Virus record (IMG/VR): IMGVR_UViG_3300046804_000242
Span: 1-25,442 of that record
Reading direction: 5' to 3' (one strand)
DNA: 25,442 nucleotides
From: a virus
The notes below the pieces were generated by a model. The model worked only from the letters and a program-made list of their open reading frames with translations, made no database searches and had not been told where the DNA came from. Below, piece by piece: positions 14,976 to 20,826 of the stretch. The first letter of the stretch is position 1, and every line of letters starts with the position of its first letter. The translations under genes and the position numbers were made by a program.

Positions 14976-15602
14976 ATGGCGAATACCCTCGCGCCTTTCG
15001 GATTTGTTCAATATTTAGGTAACGGCTCTGTGCCAACCTATGAACAAGTCTCGATGAAGATTGCCTCTAGCAACACCACGGCTATTTTCTTTGGTGATGC
15101 AGTAACCCCAGTAACCAGCTCTGTTACCGGCTATATCACGAAAACCGCTGCCGCATCAACTACGCCGCTTGCTGGTGTGTTCGTTGGCTGTAAATATCTG
15201 TCAACTGCTCAAAAGCGCGTTGTATGGAGCAATTATTGGCCCGGTTCCGATACGTCTAATGACGTTGAAGCTTATGTTGTCAATGATCCTAATGCCCAGT
15301 TCAAAGTGCAGTGTATCGCTGGCCCACTTACTGCTGCTTCTGTAGGTCGAAACGTAGATATTGACACGACTACCTCTGGCTCTACCGCTACTGGCATTTC
15401 CGGTATGGCGGTTTCTGCTACGGCAGCTTCTACGTCTACTCTTCCTTTCCGTATTGTGAGCCTGCTCACGAACAGCGGCGTAGCGATTCCTAACGGCGCT
15501 CCTCCTCCCGGTTCAAACGGAACGGATGCTGCTTCGGCATATAACTACGTCATCGTAGCATTTAACAACATTCAGACTCGCGCTGGCGCGACTTCTGTTT
15601 AA
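14976..15602 (+). CDS. Probable head decoration / virion structural protein
   Basis: A 208-aa protein behind a TAGGAG site. It begins Met-Ala-Asn-Thr-Leu-Ala-Pro-Phe-Gly-Phe, an opening seen in a widespread class of phage structural proteins next to the major capsid gene. It is rich in Ala, Thr, Ser and Val and looks mostly beta. Further class features are Thr-Ala-Ile-Phe-Phe-Gly-Asp-Ala-Val, Gly-Val-Phe-Val-Gly-Cys, a Trp-Ser-Asn-Tyr-Trp-Pro-Gly-Ser segment (about 84-91) and Gly-Ile-Ser-Gly-Met. It is the first gene behind a promoter and directly before the capsid gene, so it is probably abundant. Decoration or cement of the shell is the likely role, by position and class rather than by direct proof. 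Confidence 0.75.
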   Translation: MANTLAPFGFVQYLGNGSVPTYEQVSMKIASSNTTAIFFGDAVTPVTSSVTGYITKTAAASTTPLAGVFVGCKYLSTAQKRVVWSNYWPGSDTSNDVEAYVVNDPNAQFKVQCIAGPLTAASVGRNVDIDTTTSGSTATGISGMAVSATAASTSTLPFRIVSLLTNSGVAIPNGAPPPGSNGTDAASAYNYVIVAFNNIQTRAGATSV

Positions 15603-15618
15603 TTAGGAGCATAGTAAA

Positions 15619-16524
15619 ATGGCTGTCAATTTAAGTGCAATTAAAGACCTACTGCTCCCCGGTCTGCGTGGCGTAGAAGGCAAGTATGAGATGATCCCAT
15701 CTCAATACGACAAGATCTTCACAAAGCATGATTCAAAGCTTGCTTTAGAACGTACCGCAGAAATGCGTTACTTAGGTCTTGCTAACCTGAAGACTGAAGG
15801 CGGTCAAACTTCGTTTGACAACGGTGCAGGCGAGCGTTTCATCTATAACCAAGAACACAATGAAATTGGTCTTGGCTATGCAATCACCCGCAAGGCGATT
15901 GATGATAACCTGTACAAAACTCAGTTCCACCCATCGAACCTCGGTCTGATCGAATCTTTCCAACAGACCAAGGAAATCTACGGTGCTAACATCCTTAACA
16001 CTGCTACGACATACAACAACGCCATCGGCGGTGACGGCGTAGCTTTAGTGTCAGCATCTCACCCAATCGATGGCGGCGTAGTATCTAACTACGGCACGAC
16101 TGATCTGAACGAAAGCACGTTGTTGAACAGCATGATCAACATCCGTACTAACTTCAAAGATCAAGCCGGTCTGAAGGTGTTTGCTCGCGGTCGTAAGTTG
16201 ATCGTTCCTGCTGCTCTCGAACCAGTTGCAATTCGTTTAACGAAGACCGAATTGCGTCCGGGTACTGCTGATAACGATGTTAACGCCATCCTGTCAACGG
16301 CTGGTGGCCTACCTGAAGGTTATATGGTCAATGACTTCTTGACCTCAGCTTCAGCTTGGTTCCTGCTGACCAACATTGATGGTCTGTCGTATATGGAACG
16401 TGTAAAGTTTGAAACCGACATGCAAGTTGACTTCGTAACTGATAACCTGTTGGTTAAAGGCTATGAGCGTTACAGCTTCGGCTACTACAACTGGCGTGCT
16501 ATTTACGGCAACTTCCCATCTTAA
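15619..16524 (+). CDS. Major capsid protein (HK97 fold, Mu gpT-like)
   Basis: A 301-aa shell protein behind a TAGGAG site. The N-terminal part (about 15-60) has Gln-Tyr-Asp-Lys-Ile-Phe and a long charged helix. The middle shows an Ala-Ser-His-Pro segment followed by Gly-Gly-Val-Val-Ser-Asn-Tyr, then Asp-Leu-Asn-Glu-Ser-Thr-Leu. The gpT-like signature is the chain Lys-Val-Phe-Ala-Arg-Gly-Arg-Lys-Leu-Ile-Val-Pro followed by Leu-Arg-Pro-Gly-Thr-Ala-Asp-Asn-Asp-Val-Asn-Ala (about 185-225). The C terminus has Phe-Val-Thr-Asp-Asn and a Tyr-Tyr-Asn-Trp-Arg-Ala strand. The length is normal for a compact HK97-fold coat. There is no long N-terminal delta domain, in agreement with a separate scaffold gene. 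Confidence 0.93.
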   Translation: MAVNLSAIKDLLLPGLRGVEGKYEMIPSQYDKIFTKHDSKLALERTAEMRYLGLANLKTEGGQTSFDNGAGERFIYNQEHNEIGLGYAITRKAIDDNLYKTQFHPSNLGLIESFQQTKEIYGANILNTATTYNNAIGGDGVALVSASHPIDGGVVSNYGTTDLNESTLLNSMINIRTNFKDQAGLKVFARGRKLIVPAALEPVAIRLTKTELRPGTADNDVNAILSTAGGLPEGYMVNDFLTSASAWFLLTNIDGLSYMERVKFETDMQVDFVTDNLLVKGYERYSFGYYNWRAIYGNFPS

Positions 16525-16548
16525 TCGGCTAGTAAAGGAGGCTCAAAC

Positions 16549-17058
16549 ATGAGTACTACTGTTTTTACCGGCCCGGTTCTTGCTGGGAACATTTTGAATA
16601 CGAACGGTACTACCCCAGCTAACGCTAATGGTAGTATCGGGCTTCAAAATGTTGGGTTTGCCCAAATGGCTCAAGTAGCTAGTATCACCCAATCTGGTGG
16701 TACTACTGCTCGTTCCACTGCGATTGTAATTCCTGCAAATAGCATCATTATTGATATCTATAGCCAAGTTACTACGGCATGGGGTACTACTAACACTCTA
16801 AGTGTTGGTCTTACTAGCGCTGCTAATGAATTGGTTACTGGCTTATCAATGACTCAAGGTCAGAATACTGCTGCGGTTACTACTTTAATTGCGAACTGGA
16901 ATAACGTAAGCACTGGTCAATCCACTGCTACGGATCGTCAGATCTATATTAAAGATAGCGGTACAGGTACTGGCGGCGTTGGTTTGCTAGTTGTTTGCTA
17001 CATTCAAGGTTGGAATGGCTTTACCAAAGGCACTACTAACACCAACTGGACTGCTTAA
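16549..17058 (+). CDS. Beta-rich virion structural protein
   Basis: A 169-aa protein behind the strongest ribosome binding site in the window (AAAGGAGG, about 16533-16540). The composition is Thr, Ala, Asn, Gly and Val rich with few charged residues, as in small shell-attached or fibre proteins. It opens with a Phe-Thr-Gly-Pro-Val-Leu-Ala-Gly-Asn segment and has an Ile-Val-Ile-Pro-Ala-Asn-Ser strand near 61-69 and a Val-Cys-Tyr-Ile-Gln-Gly strand near 150. It directly follows the major capsid gene, and such proteins in related phages are found in virions. A decoration or head-fibre role is inferred. Confidence 0.65.
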   Translation: MSTTVFTGPVLAGNILNTNGTTPANANGSIGLQNVGFAQMAQVASITQSGGTTARSTAIVIPANSIIIDIYSQVTTAWGTTNTLSVGLTSAANELVTGLSMTQGQNTAAVTTLIANWNNVSTGQSTATDRQIYIKDSGTGTGGVGLLVVCYIQGWNGFTKGTTNTNWTA

Positions 17059-17075
17059 TTTAGGAGTTTTTTGAA

Positions 17076-17354
17076 ATGAAAGGCCGTAAATCTCGTGCTA
17101 CAGGCGGTGTGAACGAAGCCGCTGAGGATATGGGTAAGAAGAACCAACGCTACACTTATCAGTCTAAAGTCAATGACGAAGCTGAAGAGCGTAAGCGCGG
17201 TGGTCGTGCTGGTATGAAAGCTGCTGGCGAAGCCGGTAAGCATCACGCTGGTCGTAAAGCCCGTAAGTCTGGTGGTCGCGCTGGCGCAAATCCATTTGCG
17301 TTTGCCGCCCATGCAGGTACTCCTCCAAAAGGTCGTAAATTAGAGCTTAATTAA
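17076..17354 (+). CDS. Small basic Gly-Gly-motif protein
   Basis: A 92-aa, strongly basic protein behind an AGGAG site. It begins Met-Lys-Gly-Arg-Lys-Ser-Arg-Ala-Thr-Gly-Gly-Val, then carries Lys-Arg-Gly-Gly-Arg-Ala (40-45) and the element HAGRKARKSGGRA (57-69). That element differs at only two positions from residues 72-84 of the 456-aa protein encoded nearly 6 kb upstream. The C terminus is Gly-Arg-Lys-Leu-Glu-Leu-Asn. It is too small and basic for an enzyme; binding to DNA or to the inner capsid wall is plausible. It is the last gene of the capsid operon, with a terminator 26 bases later. Similar small proteins follow capsid genes in other phages, with unknown function. Confidence 0.75.
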   Translation: MKGRKSRATGGVNEAAEDMGKKNQRYTYQSKVNDEAEERKRGGRAGMKAAGEAGKHHAGRKARKSGGRAGANPFAFAAHAGTPPKGRKLELN

Positions 17355-17380
17355 TTTTAATGCTTTGATTGGGTGACTTT

Positions 17381-17407
17381 AACGGGGGCTAACATGCCCC
17401 CGTTTTT
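17381..17407 (+). terminator. Rho-independent terminator after capsid operon
   Basis: AACGGGGGC (17381-17389) pairs perfectly with GCCCCCGTT (17396-17404) around a TAACAT loop and is followed by a T tract. It closes the transcript that starts at the 14848 promoter. Confidence 0.92.
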
Positions 17408-17425
17408 CCTTATAAAAGGTGCTTT

Positions 17426-17947
17426 ATGCGATCCACTACTACTGTTTCTGCTTCCGGCGGCAGTTCTCGCTGGGTAACCATTGACTCTATGCAACCTCCA
17501 TTTGGCGTAGGTCTTGGTGTTTCAATCGGGTATGGCGCTGTATCTCCCGTATACACAGTGCAGCATACTTTTGATCCAACCGATGGCCCTGCTCGACAAG
17601 TATCAATTGCTTGTACTGCAAGCACGACCGTAACTGTGACAGATACTGCTCACGGTCTTGCTACGGGTGATTCTGTGACTATTACTGGCACAGGCAATTC
17701 TGCTATTGACGGTTCTTTTGATGTTACTGTGACAAGCGCAAACGCTTACACATACACAACAACCAGCACGACTTATAACGGTATGGCGAACTGTGCATCC
17801 TTCCGCGTATACCCTCATGCTGTGTTAGTGAACCAAAATGCACGCGCAGATGGTAACTATGCATTCCCAGTTTATGCATGCCGAGTTAAACTTGTATCAG
17901 GTACTGGCACTATCGCCATGACCGTAATACAAGGCACTGGCACTTAA
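17426..17947 (+). CDS. Beta-rich structural protein with His-Gly-Leu module
   Basis: A 173-aa protein of low charge, rich in Thr, Val, Ala, Ser and Gly. Residues about 67-115 form a module often seen in phage tail and fibre proteins: a Val-Thr-Asp-Thr-Ala-His-Gly-Leu turn (His76), then Gly-Asp-Ser-Val-Thr-Ile-Thr-Gly, then a Tyr-Thr-Tyr strand. The N-terminal part has a Gly-rich stretch (27-37) and a Val-Gln-His-Thr-Phe-Asp-Pro segment. The C terminus reads as one more beta strand pair. It comes 19 bases after the capsid terminator, with only a weak AAAGGTG site, and no promoter is seen. Position and composition suggest a minor virion protein. Confidence 0.6.
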   Translation: MRSTTTVSASGGSSRWVTIDSMQPPFGVGLGVSIGYGAVSPVYTVQHTFDPTDGPARQVSIACTASTTVTVTDTAHGLATGDSVTITGTGNSAIDGSFDVTVTSANAYTYTTTSTTYNGMANCASFRVYPHAVLVNQNARADGNYAFPVYACRVKLVSGTGTIAMTVIQGTGT

Positions 17948-17952
17948 TCAAT

Positions 17953-18351
17953 ATGCAGCTTGTACTTGCTACCTTGCAGAATCGACCGATAGTCTACAAG
18001 ATGATTCGGTTCGATTCTGTTGATACAGCAACAAGACAGATCATTGAAACTGTCTATGTTGCATCTTTAGCTGATGCTGAAACTGCTGCTGGTAACGATT
18101 GGGCTGCTGGTAAGGCGATGGGCGTTGAATGCAGGGAATTTCAAGTTGGGGATGTATTAGAACTAGCAAACGGAAAGATTGCTGTATTGACTAATGCTGC
18201 TGGCGCTAAGGTTGTATTTGATGCTAATGAATACACAGGCACATTGCCTGACATTAGCGTAGATCAAACAATCATAGACTCAATTCAATACAGACCAAAT
18301 CAACCTAAGATTCAGTCTCTTGTAAATGGGGAAATGACATTATGGCCGTAG
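17953..18351 (+). CDS. Hypothetical protein
   Basis: A 132-aa protein that begins 5 bases after the previous stop and overlaps the next gene by 10 bases, so it is embedded in an operon. A mixed alpha/beta composition is visible: a Leu-Ala-Asp-Ala-Glu-Thr-Ala-Ala helix near 38-50, a Phe-Gln-Val-Gly-Asp-Val-Leu-Glu-Leu segment near 63-71 that looks like a beta turn of a small barrel, and a Pro-Asn-Gln-Pro-Lys end. The ATG at 17953 has no clear ribosome binding site; an in-frame ATG at 18001 is a possible alternative start. I do not recognise the family. Confidence 0.55.
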   Translation: MQLVLATLQNRPIVYKMIRFDSVDTATRQIIETVYVASLADAETAAGNDWAAGKAMGVECREFQVGDVLELANGKIAVLTNAAGAKVVFDANEYTGTLPDISVDQTIIDSIQYRPNQPKIQSLVNGEMTLWP

Positions 18352-19136
18352 CATATGAATCCCCTCCATTAAAGTCTAACTGTCCTACTAACTTTGCTTC
18401 ATCATGGTCTTTTTCCTACACCAATAATGGTAATGCGATAGCGTTAGTGGCATGGGCTATAGAAAATAATACCTATGACCCTCCTCACATGACAGCAACC
18501 TATAATGGTTCTTCATTTACGCAAGATTTTTTTATTAGTGATTTAACTTATAACGCAGTAGGCTGGACTGGGTTGCATTTATTAAATGCCGCTTCAGGTT
18601 CAAATACTTTAGTTATTTCTGTAAATACAGGAACTGGCGCTGGTGTAGCGGATTATATTGGCGCTTATGTCGTGTCTGTTTCTGGAGCCAGCACAACTGC
18701 ATCTGTATTAAGCAATGCAAGTGCTTATTATTATAGTGGTGCAGCAAATGCAACAGTAGTTGCTCCCGCTGTTGCAGTACCATCTCGCGTTAATGATTTG
18801 GTTATTGGGTTTGCTGATCTAAACTCAGGATCTTCGTATATAACGGCGCTGACAGGAACAAATATTACTCCTACAGGAACTCCCGCAGGATTTTGGGCAA
18901 GTTATACTGCTGGCGCATCTCCGTCTGTAAATGTACAGCAAACTTTTGATTATAATGCAGGTGACGCTGCTGTTGGCGCTGCTACGATGGGATTTTCTTT
19001 TTCTCCATCAGGCGCAGGCCCAACAAACGTATCTGGAGTAACAATTGTTTCAGGAATTTCAGATCCGGGTGACGTAACCACAATATCCGGAGTGTCAATA
19101 AAACACACTGGCATAACATTGGTAGATTTCACATGA
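18342..19136 (+). CDS. Beta-rich appendage-type protein
   Basis: A 264-aa protein, almost without charged residues and rich in Ser, Thr, Ala, Gly, Asn and Val: the composition of phage fibres and adhesins. Residues about 20-140 look like one beta-sandwich, with strands Ile-Ala-Leu-Val-Ala-Trp-Ala and Gly-Leu-His-Leu-Leu-Asn-Ala. A second beta domain follows with Asn-Asp-Leu-Val-Ile-Gly-Phe-Ala. The end has Ser-Gly-Val-Thr-Ile and Ser-Gly-Val-Ser-Ile repeats. Its ATG lies inside the previous gene and its stop overlaps the next start (ATGA), so all three are probably translationally coupled. It is probably a surface or host-contact protein of the virion. Confidence 0.55.
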   Translation: MAVAYESPPLKSNCPTNFASSWSFSYTNNGNAIALVAWAIENNTYDPPHMTATYNGSSFTQDFFISDLTYNAVGWTGLHLLNAASGSNTLVISVNTGTGAGVADYIGAYVVSVSGASTTASVLSNASAYYYSGAANATVVAPAVAVPSRVNDLVIGFADLNSGSSYITALTGTNITPTGTPAGFWASYTAGASPSVNVQQTFDYNAGDAAVGAATMGFSFSPSGAGPTNVSGVTIVSGISDPGDVTTISGVSIKHTGITLVDFT

Positions 19137-19666
19137 CATTTGGAGTAACACAAGCGGAAGGCGTAACAGCAGTACCCGGCGGAGCTAGGGGCCTTGGAAG
19201 CGTTTATGGAAGCTTTAGCGATTTCACAACGCAAACAGGTTCTACTACAGCGGGCGTTCCATTTACGTTTGATACGGACGATTTAGGAGGCGCTGGCGGA
19301 ATTACTATCAGTGAATCTTCAAAGATTGCTGTTCCAAATACTGGAATCTATAACCTTCAATGGAGCGGTCAATTTTCCAGTGATAGTACAGCCACAACAG
19401 ATGCGTGGATTTGGATTAAAAAAAATGGTCAAGATGTTGCTGGCTCCACTGGATTAATCGGCCTGTTAGCCAGAAAAAATCCGGGTCAGCCATCTCATAT
19501 TATATCGGGCTGGAATTTCTTTCTGTCACTTAACGCTACCGACTATATTCAGTTATACTGGCTCAAGGAAGCCACCACAACGACTCTGACCACTTTTTCA
19601 GCGTCTGTTTCACCGGCCTATCCTGCTACAGCCTCTGTCATATTAACCATGAACCTAGTGGGATAA
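19133..19666 (+). CDS. C1q/TNF-like jelly-roll fibre protein
   Basis: A 177-aa protein whose last about 130 residues look like the C1q/TNF-type jelly-roll used as a receptor-binding head on phage fibres. Features are Gly-Ser-Phe-Ser-Asp at about 26-30, Ile-Ala-Val-Pro-Asn-Thr-Gly-Ile-Tyr-Asn-Leu-Gln-Trp-Ser-Gly-Gln, then Trp-Ile-Trp-Ile-Lys-Lys-Asn-Gly-Gln-Asp-Val, and a Tyr-Ile-Gln-Leu-Tyr-Trp strand. Such domains usually trimerise. The start overlaps the preceding stop by four bases (ATGA). With the preceding gene it forms a two-gene unit that probably encodes one appendage. Confidence 0.65.
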   Translation: MTFGVTQAEGVTAVPGGARGLGSVYGSFSDFTTQTGSTTAGVPFTFDTDDLGGAGGITISESSKIAVPNTGIYNLQWSGQFSSDSTATTDAWIWIKKNGQDVAGSTGLIGLLARKNPGQPSHIISGWNFFLSLNATDYIQLYWLKEATTTTLTTFSASVSPAYPATASVILTMNLVG

Positions 19667-19669
19667 GTT

Positions 19670-19708
19670 ATGCAAACCAAAACTAATAAACAAAAAGTTA
19701 AGGCATAA
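19670..19708 (+). other. Twelve-codon mini-ORF before the adaptor gene
   Basis: An ATG at 19670 opens a 12-codon frame rich in Lys, Gln and Thr that ends with TAA at 19706-19708. It is in the same frame as the adaptor gene that follows, which starts 12 bases later. It could be a leader peptide that couples translation, or chance. Confidence 0.2.
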
Positions 19709-19709
19709 C

Positions 19710-19723
19710 GGGAGGCTGAAATT
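19710..19723 (+). promoter_or_regulatory. Ribosome binding site serving an ATT start
   Basis: GGGAGG (19710-19715) is followed after 5 bases by ATT (19721-19723), where a start codon is expected. No ATG, GTG or TTG lies near the correct distance. The next in-frame ATG is 35 codons later and has only GGAG with very short spacing. Confidence 0.6.
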
Positions 19724-20410
19724 ACTACCTCAAATACATACGATTTTAATCCGTCACTAGGCGAAATCACGCTATACGCTTTTAACCTGTGCGGTGTCCG
19801 TAATACGGCGCTTTTACAGGAGCATATGGAAAGCGCCCGTATGGCGGCTAACATGATGCTTGGGCGCTGGAGCAGTCAAGGCGTTAACCTCTGGACGGTT
19901 GACCTGCAGACTATTCCTTTGGTGCAGGGTACGGCAACCTACGATGTCGAGCCTAATACCATCGTTATGCTAGACAGTTATGTCGTCCAGAATAGCGGAG
20001 GATCGGCGATTAACCGCCTAATCCTTCCTATTAGCCGCTCAGAGTACGCCAGTTATCCGAATCCCACCCAACAGGGGTTCCCTACCACCTACTGGTTTGA
20101 TCGCCTCATATCGCCTACGGTGACGTTGTGGCCTGTACCAGATGGCACTCAATCATCGTTCAAATACTACCGAGTTCGCCAGATTCAGGACTCTAACTTT
20201 ACTGCCGGTCAGCAGATAGAGATTCCATACTACTTCCTAGAGGCATTTGCCTATGGTCTAGCGCAGCGTCTGGCTATGATCTGGTCGCCAGACAAGGTAG
20301 CAATGCTCAAGCCTTTGGCAGACGAATCTTATTCTATCGCCGCCGCTCAGAATGTCGAGACGGCGCAGCAATATATCTCCCCAATGGTGTCTGGTTATTT
20401 CAGGCCGTAA
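19721..20410 (+). CDS. Head-tail adaptor (P22 gp4-like role), ATT start
   Basis: A 229-aa protein if read from the ATT at 19721. From there it runs Thr-Thr-Ser-Asn-Thr-Tyr-Asp-Phe-Asn-Pro-Ser-Leu-Gly-Glu-Ile. That is the usual opening of this podovirus class, which in its relatives follows an initiator Met. Starting at the ATG at 19826 would lose 35 conserved-looking residues. Next come a helix Glu-Ser-Ala-Arg-Met-Ala-Ala-Asn-Met-Met-Leu-Gly-Arg-Trp-Ser, the Gly-Val-Asn-Leu-Trp turn, a Tyr-Trp-Phe-Asp-Arg segment, Val-Thr-Leu-Trp-Pro-Val-Pro-Asp, and a C-terminal helix pair Leu-Ala-Gln-Arg-Leu-Ala. Such proteins join the portal to the tail and hold packaged DNA; the role is inferred from class and place. 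The frame is closed by TAA at 19706-19708. Confidence 0.8.
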   Translation: MTTSNTYDFNPSLGEITLYAFNLCGVRNTALLQEHMESARMAANMMLGRWSSQGVNLWTVDLQTIPLVQGTATYDVEPNTIVMLDSYVVQNSGGSAINRLILPISRSEYASYPNPTQQGFPTTYWFDRLISPTVTLWPVPDGTQSSFKYYRVRQIQDSNFTAGQQIEIPYYFLEAFAYGLAQRLAMIWSPDKVAMLKPLADESYSIAAAQNVETAQQYISPMVSGYFRP

Positions 20411-20415
20411 ACATC

Positions 20416-20826
20416 ATGGCCTACGCATCACAATCAGGCCGAGCCAGAACTAGTGCCAGCAGTCCGCAGGCGCATGCTATTTGCGACCGATGCGGTTTTA
20501 GATATAACTGGGTAGACCTACGCTGGCAGTACGACTGGCGTGGCGCTACGATGCAAAATATCAAGATTTTGGTGTGCAAGACCTGCTATGACCGACCTCA
20601 AGAGCAGTTGCGGGCCATTGTCGTTCCTGCAGATCCAACGCCTATTGTGAATGCTCGCGTTCAGGACTTCGTGGCTGCAGAGACCGATTATTTAACTGCC
20701 AGTAACGGAACAACGATTGATCCAACCACTGGCATACCTGTCCCGCCAGATACAACCATAGTGACTGAGCCTTATCCAAGCGAGGATGGCGAACAGTACG
20801 ATTTAACTACTCAGGCAGGTGGTTAA
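20416..20826 (+). CDS. Zinc-ribbon-like phage structural-module protein
   Basis: A 136-aa protein with two Cys-X2-Cys knuckles: Cys23/Cys26 (Cys-Asp-Arg-Cys-Gly) and Cys54/Cys57 (Cys-Lys-Thr-Cys-Tyr). The 27 residues between them are Trp/Tyr/Arg-rich, including Leu-Arg-Trp-Gln-Tyr-Asp-Trp-Arg-Gly. Together these fit one zinc ribbon. A segment Leu-Arg-Ala-Ile-Val-Val-Pro-Ala-Asp-Pro-Thr-Pro-Ile follows. The last 50 residues are Pro/Thr-rich and probably flexible. Proteins of this pattern are common next to adaptor genes in podoviruses, but their function is not known. It is tightly spaced: 5 bases after the adaptor and directly before the next ATG. Confidence 0.7.
   Translation: MAYASQSGRARTSASSPQAHAICDRCGFRYNWVDLRWQYDWRGATMQNIKILVCKTCYDRPQEQLRAIVVPADPTPIVNARVQDFVAAETDYLTASNGTTIDPTTGIPVPPDTTIVTEPYPSEDGEQYDLTTQAGG

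Noticed and set aside
19826-19828. ATG start for the head-tail adaptor
   Set aside because: It would drop 35 upstream codons that encode the typical opening of this protein class and ignores the GGGAGG site at 19710.
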